DNA of 64,000 nucleotides from Salvator merianae (lineage: Eukaryota; Chordata; Lepidosauria; Squamata; Teiidae): NCBI GenBank assembly GCA_003586115.2, contig QVOM02000057.1:2543041-2607040 (forward strand), in the 5' to 3' direction. Each line of letters starts with the position of its first letter. The stretch's first letter is position 1. A program made the translations under genes and the position numbers. Positions 11,038 to 23,825 of this stretch are shown one piece after another. Under the pieces are notes generated by a model. It was not told the origin of the DNA, searched no databases, and saw only the letters and a program-made list of their open reading frames with translations.

Positions 11038-11479
11038 CTTTGTGGGATGGGTTGTGTGGATCTGGAAGGGAAGGAGAACAAATCAGGGTATGAAAAACAT
11101 GCATCATTAAAACAAAAAAAATTTAAAAAATTCCATTCTAAGTTACTGGCAAGCTCTGAGACAGCTGAGGCCCGTATTTTGGGACTTAATGGCCTGCAGT
11201 CTTTCTAACTGGACCTGTGCTGATCAAAGATACCAGACCAAACTATACATTTCCACTGTGAGCAACCAAGAAGATCGACCAGGGAAATTCCCTTTCCACA
11301 CACTGATTTACAGTGCCTGGAAAACAGAAGGATATCTCTGACAGAAAGCAATTCTAACGAGCTAGTAGGCATCTCAAAAATGAGCAAACTGACCCCAAAG
11401 GAGCAGGAAAATCCAAGCAAAGAAAAGAAAGAGCCAAAGGACTCTGCACGGGTTAGAACACAATCCTTGAAGCACTTAC

Positions 11480-11562
11480 CAGGCTGTGCAGTGAACTCAA
11501 GTGGAGTATCTCAGTGCTGAGAGAATCTGTTGATCCTGCTTTGTCTCCTCTGGGTTTTTATA
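11480..11562 (-). promoter_or_regulatory. CBP-3 TATA box and non-coding exon 1
   Basis: TATAAAA on the minus strand at 11556-11562. Exon 1 runs from about 11530 to 11480 and ends before the donor GTAAGT (GT at 11478-11479). The intron is 11062-11479. The exon contains GACAAAGCAGGATCAACAGA, homologous to CBP-1 and CBP-2. Confidence 0.82.
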
Positions 11563-11750
11563 CAGTTCCATCCTCAGAGGACAATCCATTGCATTTTCAT
11601 AAGATTCTAATTAATTTGCTAACAACACTTTTTTGTTCCTTGTGCAACACCCAAAGGCATGTGAAGGAGCGAATTCATTCTCCATTAATTTGTCTTCCTT
11701 ATTGCTGATGTTTTACCCTGTAGGTGGGGTTCCCCTCTCTGTGGAATTTG
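11563..11750 (-). promoter_or_regulatory. Conserved proximal promoter of CBP-3
   Basis: This region aligns with CBP-1 over most of its length and with CBP-2 over the 60 bp next to TATA (the TTAGCAAATTAATTAGAATC block), so it links the three promoters. Confidence 0.62.
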
Positions 11751-12131
11751 TGATCAGTCAAGCTTTTCAGGAGCGGTTGGGGCTGGTTGTGTTCATGGGA
11801 TCACAGGTTCTCAGCGCCAGGAAATTGTATTTTGATGCATGAGGCGGAAAGACGAGTAAGCACCACCACTGATGTTCTGTGTGGAGAAGCTGACTAGGCT
11901 AACAGTTGCATCTTACACCTGAGCTGGGAATAGCATAGCTTCTTCCACTAAAATCAAGATTCACAATATCACAATAACATTGGCAAGATGAGGGGGCACA
12001 CAGTTCTTCTTCCAACTGAAAACTACCAGAAGCATGGCCAAATATCTCCAGCCCTTCAGTGGTTTTCATCTATGTTTTGTATCCCCACAAAGACATTGAT
12101 GTGTGCTCTGAGACATATTTTCAAGAAAGCC

Positions 12132-12441
12132 AGATGTGCGTTCAATTGAAATCAAACTGAACATGGCTGGTTGGGTTCGATCTGAACATTTTTTGAACGT
12201 GTTCAAACATATTTGAACTTCCCCACCAATTTTTACATTGAAAAAGCCCCTTTAAAGGGCAAAATGATGTCAAATATGAACAGCTGGAATCAAACCATTC
12301 ATCATTGCCAGCAGGACCTTGACTTGGTTTGAACTGAGCCTGCCGCTTTCAAACACGAGTTGGTTCAGTTATATTTGAAGCAGTTCAAACAGTTCAGTTT
12401 GATTAGAACTTTTCAAATAGGAACCAAATTTGCACACCTCT
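12132..12441. mobile_element. hAT-type MITE copy
   Basis: It starts AGATGTGCGTTCAA, has internal GGTTCGATCTGAAC-type words, and ends TTTGCACACCTCTA at 12441, the family terminus. The target duplication is not clear. Confidence 0.65.
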
Positions 12442-12739
12442 AGAAAGTGCCCTTGGTACAGGAAGCAGTATGTCTCTAAAGGCCAACTACTAGGAAATGG
12501 TGACCAAGACAACTTGTACTCATATCTGGCTCACGAGCTTCCAAATGTAAGTGACCGCATACTCTGGAAATAGGCTGCTAGATTCTATTGGCCTTTTCAC
12601 ACTTTCTACCTTAGAATGGGATAATGATGGTCCAACTGCTCCCAGTACAGCTGTGGAGTGTTCCACAGTACAGCTGTGGAGTGTTTCCCAGCTGTGATCT
12701 TGATGGCAGGAAGGTCATCAAAGACAGACAATGGCACAA

Positions 12740-13000
12740 ATTGAAATTTAGAAGTTTGGGTCAAATTAAATCAGTTTTTTTGAACATCAGGGTGATTCAG
12801 TTCACATGTGAACCAAGCAAACCAGAGTGTACCACCCTCAGCCCACTATGGTTTGCTTTGTTCATTACAATACCCCTTAGTTTGGTTTTTATTCAAACCA
12901 GATTTTTCAAACAACAGGGTGGTTCAGTTCCCATGAAAACCTTGCAAACACCCCAGTTTGCTGTGAACTTTGAACTGGCCAAACCAATTCAGAACATCTC
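12740..13000. mobile_element. MITE-derived block, subfamily related to 18940-19110
   Basis: The GGTGGTTCAGTTCCCATG ... CAAACACCCCAGTTTG block (12920-12960) is the reverse complement of sequence at about 18965-19015. The 134-codon open frame across it is a by-product of this repeat. Confidence 0.55.
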
Positions 13001-15499
13001 TTCTTTTGAGGAAGCCCTGAAAAAGTAACAGATACAGTTTATGTGATTTATTGGAGGAGAAGAGAGACGTTTCCAGCAGCTAAATTACATGACTGAAAAG
13101 GCTGTTCATTTTGTCACCAGTTACTAGATCCCCAGAAGTAGTGGGACTACTTGGAACTTGTTATCTGAAGGACTGTAGCCCAGATTGAAGTTATTCAGTA
13201 TTTGGCAAACCAGCAACAAAATTTGAAACCTGGCCAGCTAGCCGGCTAGCAGACAATTCAATTCCCTGAGCAAAACTGGCATATGTTCAATTCATGAAGT
13301 TCTTAGGAGGGAATTTCTGCCTCCTGTAATAATTACACTTAAGAATCCTGATGCAGAATGTGTAATAAACAGCTTCAGGATGTTTTTCTTCATGTCATTC
13401 ATCAAATGACAATTCCCGCATTGTGATTTAAAATTTGTAAGCAATTTGTATCGGCAAGAAGAGCTTAATGTGCTGTATTGCCAATTGGCATGGTCTCATC
13501 TGACTTTGGAATTCATGCCACAGAATAATGCAGCAATGAATTTACATCACGTAAATGGGTGTCTCTAAAAAGCAGCCTAGTGTTTGCATTTTGCTGTTGT
13601 CTGGGATGCAGTTGAAAGGGTGTCTCCATGGAGGTGCCCACCTCCAGGTATGTCCCATCACTGCTTTGAGGACACAGTCATGAAAATTTCAGGTTTTAGC
13701 CCATGTCTGAAGGCGTCCTCTCTTAGTGATGGAAGCCCAGATATTTTTGAAGGGGACTAAATCCCTTGCTAAGAAGAAGGAAATGTCCAAGACTCTGAAG
13801 AACCAAAGCCAGTCCACTTAGTGGTTACCAAAGTTCATAGCCAACAACACGATTTTCTGCAAGATAGTTTTCTGTACATGAAAGGGGAAGACCCGGCTTG
13901 TAATTCAGGCTCCCGTTTTGGGAATGACAGTTTTAAAAACTTCACAAAGACTTACTATCTATATACGTGGCAAAGAGAAGCAATGTTCATACCTAAGAAG
14001 GAATTCAAAAGTTGATATGAACCGGTTAACATGGTGTAATAAATGGCTTTTTTATCATTTATTTTTTAAAAAACTTTAAAAAAAAAACTTTTAGAACTCT
14101 TCATCAATAGTAGCTCCAGTGTCAAGACTGTCTTAGTGTTTAATGCTAGAAGAAAGGAGAGCAAATACATGAAACTATTGTCACTGATGTTACTCATAAA
14201 CACTTGTGCAACGCATTACATACACACGGCTACTGGACCCTCAGGGCTATGAAAAGCTGAATGGGTACCAAGACTATATAGCTCCATGGAAACTCCCTTA
14301 GGATACAGTAAAACAAGTCCACTTTGAATCTGGGCTTCTTTCCCCTTTATTTCGTCCTGCTGCTGCAGACTCTTTGCCCAAAGGAAAAACCAGTTTGCAA
14401 AGAGGCATACTTGGAGACATGTAATAGTGATACATGAGTTTGCTCTCATCTGATGTGTCTTTTAACTCAATCAGATAGTGTTATAGTAATGTAAACACCT
14501 GAATCCGCCTGGTAACACACCCCGTGATATATCCTGAATTGTTTGTGCTGTTTTGACTTGATCTGTGCCATCCTGATTGGTTTATTGTCACCTCCAATAG
14601 CATGTTCCCTTCTTTTACAGTAAACAAAAGTCTCAGTGTCATCTGCTAAATCCATGACCCACCCCTGACTGCCAAATCCCTGTAATCTTATTGTCTTGAA
14701 ACTTAGGGAATTTGAAATGCATGGTGTGATTGACCATGAGGCAAGACTAAAACTAATAGAAACACACCTAGTGAACAATATTGCTTTGTCCATAGTACTC
14801 TGTGCAAACTCTATTTATGTTGTGATTTTTGATGGACGGTAGGGTGTGATGGGGTGAGGTTCCTCTAGCTCTCAGCTGAACAAAAAGGGCCTTCTTGTTC
14901 AAAAGTAAAGTAAGTTCAAAAGAGGAAGTAAAACTGCAATTGACAAGACATGGGATTCCGAATTTCCTAAGCTGATACAGGTTTTCACCGTTGTGTATCG
15001 AAGTCGGCAATACATAAGATGAACAAAGGATTCCATATCCAAGAACCTAAGCTATTAGATCCCAGGTCTAGTAGGGCAGGATAAAAATGCAAGTAAATAA
15101 TAAGTAAATAATGGCCTTGAGGAAGAGATGCATGACTAAGAATACCCACGCATCCCCCGAATTCACAGATATTCTTGCATTCCAAAGATAACAGTTTAAG
15201 GAACAAAACTGAAAGATCAGTGAAGTTCATATTAACCAGTGACTTTGGTGTTAGTGTGCAAAGGGAAGTGGGAGACCATCACCCACAGAATCGTTCCATT
15301 GGGTGCCTATGAGGATTCTGGGTAACTCAGAAGTTCTACCTCCCAGTGCTTCTGAGCATGGATTGGTTGAAATGTTATGATCTATCTGTAATCTGGCATT
15401 ATGTAATGTGGCATTGCTCCTGGCCAATGTACTGACTTCCAAGATACCTTTGCAGAAAAAGATGCAGATTTGCTCCCTCCCCATAGACCTTATGGCCAA

Positions 15500-15645
15500 A
15501 TCAGTTCAGATACGATCAATTTGAATTAACTTGGGTGGTCTGAACCAAGTCATTCCCCATTTGAAAGGGGCCAGTCCAAATCAAACCAAATCAAGGGGTG
15601 TTCATTTGAATGGGTTGAACCACACAGTTCAATTCCAAGCAGTTC
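15500..15645. mobile_element. hAT-type MITE fragment
   Basis: Words such as CAGTCCAAATCAAACC, AAATCAAGGGG and GTTGAACC are typical of the local MITE family. No clear termini. Confidence 0.45.
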
Positions 15646-16340
15646 AGGTTTAGCTGCAATTGCCCTTAAAAAGTTCCTGAAAGAAAATAAAAAGCTATGT
15701 GAAGTCTTTTCTGAAATGTGAGACTTAAAATTCCTCGTTTGTAAAGCTGGATGGTTTGTTTCAACCACTTCCAACTCCAGTCTACCCTTGGCAGATAATA
15801 GACGTGGACTTCATTGCTGATTCACTTGCATCCTATGGACATTCTGTGGTCTGAGTGATGACAGAACATTTTTCAAGGATGGTTCATTTCCAGAAAGTTT
15901 TGCAAATATGAGTCACTAGAGGGCAGCAGTATGCAAGGAAGCAATGTGTTCTGGCTTGACAAAAGGTTTTCAGCTTCCTCTTGATAATCCTATTCCTATT
16001 CTTCAAGAAATGAGTGAGAAGTGGCCTACGGAACTACTGAGAGACTTCTTGAATTATTAGTTTGCTTGTTTTCATATTTATATACTTTTTTCTGAACATT
16101 GCAACATAAGGGCATATTATTTTGTCCCCCCACCATTTTACCCAAACAACAGGTCTGGTAGGTAGGCTAGGCTGGTCCAACATTACTTAGTCAGCTTTCA
16201 GGACTCTGGGAAGATCTAACCCTTCATCTCTCATGCCTAGTTCTACATTCAAGGTGCTACATCACCTTGGTTTTCCTCAACAGCTTCTGTCTGCCAAACT
16301 TTCTGCTCTGAATGTTATTAGCTTGAATGGTCAAGCTAAT

Positions 16341-16500
16341 GGAGATGGTATCTAGGCAACCATTCTAGGAGCCATTTATACACCTGACCTCTATGAATTT
16401 GTCTGTAAGAACATAAGAGGAGCCCTGCTGGATTGGGCCACAGCCCATCTAGTCCAGCACAGTGGCCCACCAATTGCTTCTCAGCAATGTGGAACATACT
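16341..16500 (-). mobile_element. L2/CR1-like LINE fragment, rearranged
   Basis: Contains the pieces CTAGGCAACCATTCTAGGAG, then AACATAAGAGGAGCC and CAGTGGCCCACCAATTGCTT, in the reverse of the order at 1-410. It is either two joined fragments or a tandem junction. Confidence 0.55.
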
Positions 16501-17275
16501 TATGAAGGCCAACAAATGAGCTTACTCCAAACAAATTTCTAATCAGGTTGGGTTGTTTCAAACCACATACCAAGTGAGTCATTACCACTGATTGAGCCTT
16601 TGTTCCTGTGTGGTAAGATAATGTGGTAAGTTGCTTTACCTAACTTTTAGTAAAGTTTTTTGGATGATTATTTGGGTCTGTGAGCTCAAAGAATACATTA
16701 AATTGCACTGAATTGCACAATCTGTGCTTTGACTTCTTGTCCTCAGAGATTGTCTTCACAGTGGCTTGAAATGGGATTCCTCTGCTGCCTACTGGATTCA
16801 CAGGGACTGTGAACACCAAGGAGGACACCTAGGAATGGAAAAGCAACTGCAATCAAGAAGCAGAAAGCTTGGAAAGGTGTGAGGTGTCAACAGATTGTTC
16901 AAAGGTGGCAGTGAGTGAGAAGCCGGGAGTCACCGATACTGATTCAGGAGAACCAGATCATGTCCCTGATATCATAGCTGATTCACATCAGTTAAGATAG
17001 AATAAAGGGAGCTGGGTGAGAGGAGGCTCTGGTGGCGGTTTTGTTTTCTTCTTCTCTGTGGGAGCAGAGGGCCACTGGCTCCATCAGAATGGAGGCACAA
17101 TCTCATGGGCATGGCATGGATTTCCAGGGGAGGCAGAGGGAATGGGATAAGACAGCTTTACATACAAGATGGTAAAGATGATAGCAGTGGATGAAAGAAC
17201 TGTAAAGACAGGGAATATTTGGTGGCTATAAAACAGAAACCCAGTAAAGAAAATAGTCTTTCTTCACCAACCAGG

Positions 17276-17279
17276 TCTG

Positions 17280-17332
<53 letters not shown>

Positions 17333-17370
17333 TTATTTGCATTTTTATCCTGTCCTATACCCAAAGGATG
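17276..17370 (-). repeat. (TCTA)n microsatellite on a LINE/SINE tail
   Basis: About 14 TCTA units (17280-17332), then TTTATTTGCATTTTTATCC and TGTCCTATACCCAAAGG. The same joint occurs at 61500-61575, so the microsatellite grew from the 3' tail of a minus-strand retroelement. Confidence 0.75.
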
Positions 17371-18849
17371 GGTTCCAACAATAAAAAAAACAATGCAAAA
17401 TGTACACACTAAAAACAGTAGCAGTGTCTGAAAGTGGGGAGGGAAAGCTGTTTCTTTAGCCAAAGGCCAGGGTAAATAGGTCCATCTTCACTGGTCTCCT
17501 AACGATGTAAGCTGCTGTCAGAAGAAACAAGTCGAAGCCACACGCTAGAAGTCAAGATGGCTTTGGTGTTGCCAGTGCTGGGGGTGAGGCGCCTGCTCAC
17601 ACTTTGGTGATGGAGCGATCCAGGCCACTTGCTGGATCACTGGGTCACTTACCAGAAGTTGCCACAGGCTCCCCTGAAGCCATCCAACAGGGGACTGTGT
17701 CTTAGCAGTCCACATGCTTGCTAGGAGTGTCTAGATTTCTCCTGGAGACCAGCGTCTGCACCTCTTCCAGGTGTGGTGCAGCAAGTGGGTGTGGTGACGT
17801 GACTGGCAACACCATAGCAACAGCTGGCCTCTCACCAGAAGCCATCACAGCCATTGCCTTGCCCATCTGGTTAGCCCTGGGCTGGCCATTCACACTTCAA
17901 GCACTGCTAGCCAAGCAGAGGACTAGTTTAGTGCTTAAAGTCCAAATGGCCACCATTGCACCTGGCCTTCATTATCATACCATACCAGGACAGCAAGTAT
18001 GAACAGGTCTCTACATTCACGCTTTTGCTCAGCTTCTTGTAATCTTGCTTTCCTGGGCTTTTCTAGACTTTCCACGTCTTTCTTCACGACACCAGCAAGC
18101 AAAGAGATCCTACAACCGCAACAAGTCTCTACCCTACTATTAAACACCTAGAGATAGTGAAGCTAGATCTGTCACCTTCTCAAATTTGCACGAGTTTGGA
18201 AGCACGTCCAACCACCAGGAGATAAGAAATTAGCAAATCGCGTGGTGTTACAAAAAAAGAAGAAGAAGGGTAATTAAAGTCAGCTTGTTTTTGTGGTTAA
18301 GATCTCCTTCAGGCTGACAAAGTATGGTTTGTTTTCAACCATAATTAGATGTTTCTCTCTCCCTTTGAGGAAAAATGAGGCTTTTTATCTGCCATCTAAA
18401 AATCATCTATATATAAACATGATGGAATTTGTTACCTTTTGACTCTCCCATAAAGCCATTGCAAGTTATTTCATAATCTCTTTCTCAAAAAAAGTTTGCC
18501 TTCTAAAAATGCCTCAGCAATTATTTTTAAAAATAAAAATACTATTAAAAAAAACAAACTAACAGCCTTGATTCTTTTAAAAAGCACCCTTTAAGCTCTA
18601 TCAGTAAATGGGGTAATTTTGTACCCCGGCCAAGTGAAAGTGTAGGTACATATTTTAATTGCATCTACCAGTGGACCAGCACTGCCCTGATCCGGAACAT
18701 GGGAGGCATGCAGAAGGCCATAGAGTGCCACCAAAAAACACCTCCCAGAAGCCCCAAGGCTAGGAACTTCTGTTCCTAGCCCTTGGAGGCATGGGGGTAC
18801 GGCCACGAAACTCACACAAACTTTGTGACCATGGTGTGAACTGATCCAG

Positions 18850-19107
18850 ATCAGAGATTAACGATGCTTAAGAATTAAACCAGGATAGGAGATCTTGATT
18901 CATGCTTTTCTGATTTTCTTTTGCTGCATGATTTAGATATAAAGATGTGTTGAACTGATTCACGGTTCACAGTGAACTGGGGTGTTTGCACGGTTTGCAT
19001 GTGAATCAAACCATCCTGTTTAAAAAGCACACTTTGAACCGAATCAAACCGAGGATAGTTTGGTTGGATTCGAACTGAACCACTAAATTTCAGTTTGTCC
19101 ACATTTC
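18850..19107. mobile_element. hAT-type MITE copy
   Basis: Contains GGTTCACAGTGAACTGGGGT and TTTGAACCGAATCAAACCG words and ends CAGTTTGTCCACATTTCTA, the family right terminus. Confidence 0.55.
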
Positions 19108-20799
19108 TATTCAGATTTTACTGCTCTTCTTTAAGACTTGTGCAAAATATCACACTGCTAGGTTTGTCTGCTTGTCTTAAATTTCATTATGCAATCAGGA
19201 CACCAGAGATAATATTTTGCTTCTCTCTTCTTCTACCCTCCAAATACAGTAGACAGACTTCTCTACAAGTTATTAAGGAAAAGAAAGAAAATTAATCATG
19301 AGCATTTCATTAGTTGTAGAAGACTAATTAGATCACAGTATGGCACTGGTTACACCTTCTAATTGAATGTCAAAACCAAAAGTATATTAGACTTTTCTTC
19401 TCTGGCCAAGTTGTTTGTCCTTATGTTTATTATGTTGCCTGTGTAGAACTATGGAAACTGATGCTCTTTGGAAAATACAACTTTGCATATCTTGCTGTGA
19501 CTCCCCAGTTTCATTAATGAAAATTTATTCATCCTTAGCTGGCTATAATTTTAGTATCTTGGTTACTTTTGAGCTCAAGTGGAAATAAAAGATGAGAGGG
19601 AGTGAAAATCAGGCAAGATTTGAAAGTGAGCCAAACAAGAGTCTCATCCTTTATTTCCGCATGGGCTCAAAAAGTAACAGAGATACTAAAAAATACCTTT
19701 GTCAGCTAAGGATGAATCGATGTTTTTATGTTTGGTTAAAGCAGAGCAAACTGAAGACTTTCCAAAAAGTGGGCGCTGACACCAACACATACACACAGAA
19801 AGAACTTCTAAGCGAAATGTTTTGGTCCCAAGAAATGATCTCAGAATACATGAAGACTCTTCTTCCCATGTTGAGCTACCACATTAGCTGGGACTTCGGG
19901 GTGGCTGAGACTTCAACCCCATTGCTACCAAGGACCGACCATCTCTGGCCACTTGTCTGCCCAGGACCTACCCTAGTCTGCGTTAGCGTGTGGATGGCAG
20001 TTCCCTATTCCTTGATATAATCAGGATTAAGGCCCAGTGCGGAAAGGGCCAGGGATTTCTTTCAGCAGGATCTGGCTGTGTTCTGGATCAAACCTTGAAC
20101 TTCTCCTATATGGAGCTCAGCTGTGGTTGCCTGCCTCTTAACTGATCCATTCCCTTTGAGGTCTGCTTCCAATACATGCTCCCTTTTCAATGGCTGTGCG
20201 TGAAACACCTAGATAATCCCTTGTCACAAAAACAGGCAGCATTGGTATTTGGCATCACATGTGATTGGAATGGAAAGAGGGTGTATCACCATCACGATTT
20301 CTAAGCTTCTGACAGCTGGTCATTAGCCAACTCTCTCCCCCCTCCCTCAGGAAAACACTTCATGATGACATCATCACCCAAACTCCCATTTTCACGCTAC
20401 ACACGCAAGGAGAATGCTACCTCTTCACTATTCACCCCTGTGGTATTCGCTCAGATCGGAGTTCTTTCTTATTTCCAATGGAGAGAGAACAGGCAAGGTT
20501 TTCCTCTCCTCTTCTCTGATCTCCCCTCTTTTCCTTCCTTCCTTTATTTATTTACCCTTTTATATTTTTTGCAGAAGGGAGGCCCTTGGTACCCTTGCTG
20601 ATGCAGAACACCAGCAACTGAAGGAGAGCTCTGTATCCTCATCTTCACAGTACTGCTGTCGTTTTCTCTCTTCAAACTGTATGGGTTACGAGAAAAAGAA
20701 GAATTTTATCTCCTCAAAGCCTAGTCCTGTTTTTTGCTATATGTGTCTCATTTATTTACACAAGTGAAGACAGTGTCCTGTTAACTAAGAAATTAAGTA

Positions 20800-21050
20800 A
20801 TGGTAGAATGTAGGCTTTGACAGCCGGTTTCAATCTCATTTGTAATAGTTTTTGGGCTGTTGTGCCATGTTCCATAGTTCTTCTGAGAACCTAAGCTTCT
20901 GTACATAGCTACGATGTCCATCTTCAGAGGATCTGGCTTCTGGAAGAGTCAAAACAACTTCACAATACTGGTGTTCTCAGAAGAACTGAGAAGAAGTTCT
21001 CAGAAGAACTACAGAACACAGCACAACAGCCTAAAAACTACAACAAACGA
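20800..21050. mobile_element. Foldback MITE, copy 1
   Basis: Long imperfect inverted repeat: TTGGGCTGTTGTGCCATGTT and AGTTCTTCTGAGAACCTAAG on the left; TTCTCAGAAGAACTACAGAA and CACAGCACAACAGCC on the right. The left side keeps an outer arm (GGTAGAATGTAGGCTTTGAC) that is missing on the right. Confidence 0.75.
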
Positions 21051-21796
21051 GAAAGAAATTAAGTACTTAATATAGGCCATCTATGGAAGCCAACCGTGAC
21101 ACTTCAATCCAAGCAATGGAGTCATTTTGGGAAGACTTAACAGCGCCAGAATCCCATAAGGATTGCTTCTCTATTTTAACTGTTTTGAAAGTTGGAAGAA
21201 AGAATGTCTCCTTCTTTAGCATTTTCTCAAAATGCTGTGAGGATCAATAAGCAAATGAGTCATCGGCTTTATGGAGCCAAATAATTAATGCAAGATTAAG
21301 ACATAGATTTAGGTTCTGGGCTGGGTCCTTCGCATCTTGTTCTCATTAGACTCTCTAGGAAGGTGGAGTCCACACTCTCAGTGAACTGCTGATGCAATGG
21401 CTTTACTGCAGCATCACAAAGAGTGGGATGAGACCAGGGAGATGGAACTGACGCCTCATGGGAGTATCTGCCATTGACAGTGCAGAGTTGCGAGAGCTTG
21501 CGTCCCACAACATCTCAAAGGCCTTATAGATTCCCCAGTCCAAGTGATTTCCCCAGTTCTGAGCATTCTGAAAGACTAGGAAGCCCCTGGGGAACCCATT
21601 TCAGCATCATGCTTGGTGTACTGCTGAGTGCACTGGTGCATAGTCTGAAAAATGTAGACATGTCTTCTGCACATCTCCACGTTATGGACCATCCAAAGCT
21701 GGTACACCAGTAGTCCTTGATGTCAAGGGCTACTAGTAATTTAGATCAGGCCCCCCTTCTCTGGATTAATCTCTGTCCTGTGAGGACAGAGCATAC

Positions 21797-22432
21797 TAGG
21801 GGTGTGCACAAAGTTTCGTGCCACTCGGATTTTCATCGAATTTCGTGATTTTGTTCCCTTCGCATCGAATGCGAAGGGCAACAAAGATCACGAAATTCGA
21901 ATTGCGAAGGTCCCTCAATTTTCGATGCATTTTGGGACCTTCGCAATTTGCCGCTGTCTCATTCCCCTAGGCTGTCAGCGTGCGCGCTGACAGTCTAGGG
22001 GAAATGAGAGACAGCGAGCGGGAGAGGAGGGAAATCAACGAAAGGGATTCCCTTCCTTTGCGTTGATTTCCCTCCTCTCCTCTCGCTGCCTGATTCCGCC
22101 AGCGGGAGATGAGGGAGATCCCCTTCTTTTCATTGATTTCCCTCCTCTCCCACTCTCTGTCTCTCATTCCCCCTAGTCTGTCAGTCCCACGCGCACACTG
22201 ACAGACTGGGGGGGGGGGAATGAGAGAGAGGCGAGTGCCACCAGAAACAGAGAAATCAAGGCGAAGGATCTTTCCTTCGCCTTGATTTCTCTGCTTCCAG
22301 TCGCGGCAAAAATCTTCGTTGCGAAGACGAAGGGCTTCATTTTCGCGCATATTTTTTTGTGCGAAAACGAAGCCCCGTAGCTTCGCAGGAATGCGAAGTA
22401 AAAGGGGAAAAGTGCCTTCGTGCACACCCCTA
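21797..22432. mobile_element. 636-bp hAT-type element made of serial hairpins
   Basis: The ends TAGGGGTGTGCAC and GTGCACACCCCTA are a perfect 13-bp inverted repeat. The flanks are a perfect 8-bp target duplication, GAGCATAC (21789-21796 and 22433-22440), which is typical of hAT transposition. Inside is a chain of hairpins: 21836-21900, 21901-21947, 21952-22016, 22021-22080 (perfect 20-bp arms), a decayed one at 22103-22150, 22157-22230, 22248-22293 (perfect 21-bp arms) and 22332-22376. CpG-rich words such as TTCGCATCGAATGCGAAG stand out from the AT-rich flanks. It encodes no transposase. The 164-codon open frame on the minus strand is a consequence of this structure. Confidence 0.9.
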
Positions 22433-23714
22433 GAGCATACCACTGGTGGGCAGGTCCTCACTGATCCACACTAATGTGTGGATCAATGGTGCCCTGAAGA
22501 AGACCACGAAGGATCCTGTCCTAGAACAGAGATATGTGCTGCAAAACCTTGGAGTTATCCTCAACTGAATGGTGCACCAAACTGACAAAAGATGCTGACT
22601 TGTTGCAAACAGCTATAAAAACCCATGCTTTAGTATCTGGTCGCAAGTCACCCAAAAAACCTTTGATTGTGGGATCACTCTACAAACGCAGCAAATAAAA
22701 TGCAAGTGTGCTTTCAGTTTTGTTTCCAGATGAACCAATCTATCGCTTGAAATTTGCAATTTCCTCAATTGTCAGTGCAGCAGTCTAACACAAAGACACA
22801 GGGACACTTTCTGAAAGAGTTCCTTCTTGGATGATGTCACTACACCAAACAGGAAATAATTCAGCAAAATTTACATGTAAAAACATTTGCACAAAAATGC
22901 AACTTTCTAGGAAAATGTTATTAATGGTGATCGGGTCTGTAGATGCTCCCCAGCACTGCAGCAGTGGGGCAGTGTAGGCTGGTCTCTCCTGTGAGCCTTG
23001 GGGAACCCACCAGCGGGCCAGTAAGAACAGACCCAGAGTTTTCCTCTGCTGACTTTTCGAGGTTGAAAGAGGTCACCCAGCCATTAGAGCTCGTAGCAGC
23101 CGTTTACGGCCTTATTAACATTCTGATCTTCTGCATCGTTCCACAATCTAAGCACAAGAATGGAACTGGCACTTCCAATCATTCCAAACAGAGAACGGAT
23201 AATTCCTCTCTCTCTCTTTAAACACAATCCCTGATGGTTAATCCTACTTTAAGTGCTATTTATTGGACTTGCTTTGTCAACCGCTCATAATTAAAACTCA
23301 CAGTTGCAACACGCTTTGTTATATCGGGTTAGGTCAGTGGTATGGAAGGAATACCTCTTACTATCTAGCCTATTTCCTCACTTTAATTGTAAGGCTTTTC
23401 TTTAGGATTCTACATGTCCGTGAGGAAAAAAAAAAAAAATTAAGAAATTAATTGCAGTAGATCTCTGAAAATCTCTTTTGGAAGAATGTATCATTTTTAG
23501 TCTCCCCTCCTGGATAAATATTAACAGGGTTAAATGCATGACTTGAACTCCAAGTCATTGCATTTTTATTTTTTTTTAAAGCATCATTCAAATAGGCAGA
23601 TGCTTTGAGGAACTAATTTGAGATTATTTCCTTTTTATATATTTTTTTACTTATGCTTTCAATAAAGAGGGAGAGAATAATGCAAGGGCAGAGATTTCTA
23701 TGGCCCGTTCCCAT

Positions 23715-23825
23715 CTTGCTTGTCATGGTTTGGGGGTTGTTATGTCTTGCTCCACAGTTCTTCTTTGAACCTAAGCTCCAGTATATGGTTACCACATCCA
23801 TCTTCAGAGCCTGTTCACACTTGCC
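23715..23825. mobile_element. Foldback MITE fragment, copy 3
   Basis: TTTGGGGGTTGTTATGTCTTG, AGTTCTTCTTTGAACCTAAG and CATCCATCTTCAGAGCC match the left arm of the copies at 20.8 and 48.2 kb. Confidence 0.6.

Noticed and set aside
10693..11208. 171-codon plus-strand open frame over CBP-3
   Set aside because: Antisense shadow of the minus-strand CBP gene; it crosses the splice acceptor.
12624..13028. 134-codon plus-strand open frame
   Set aside because: Overlaps the MITE-derived block repeated at about 18.9 kb.
19592..20020. 142-codon plus-strand open frame
   Set aside because: Runs into a MITE-like end and has no conserved motif.
21967..22461. 164-codon minus-strand open frame
   Set aside because: Lies wholly inside the hairpin-chain mobile element and has no protein family features.
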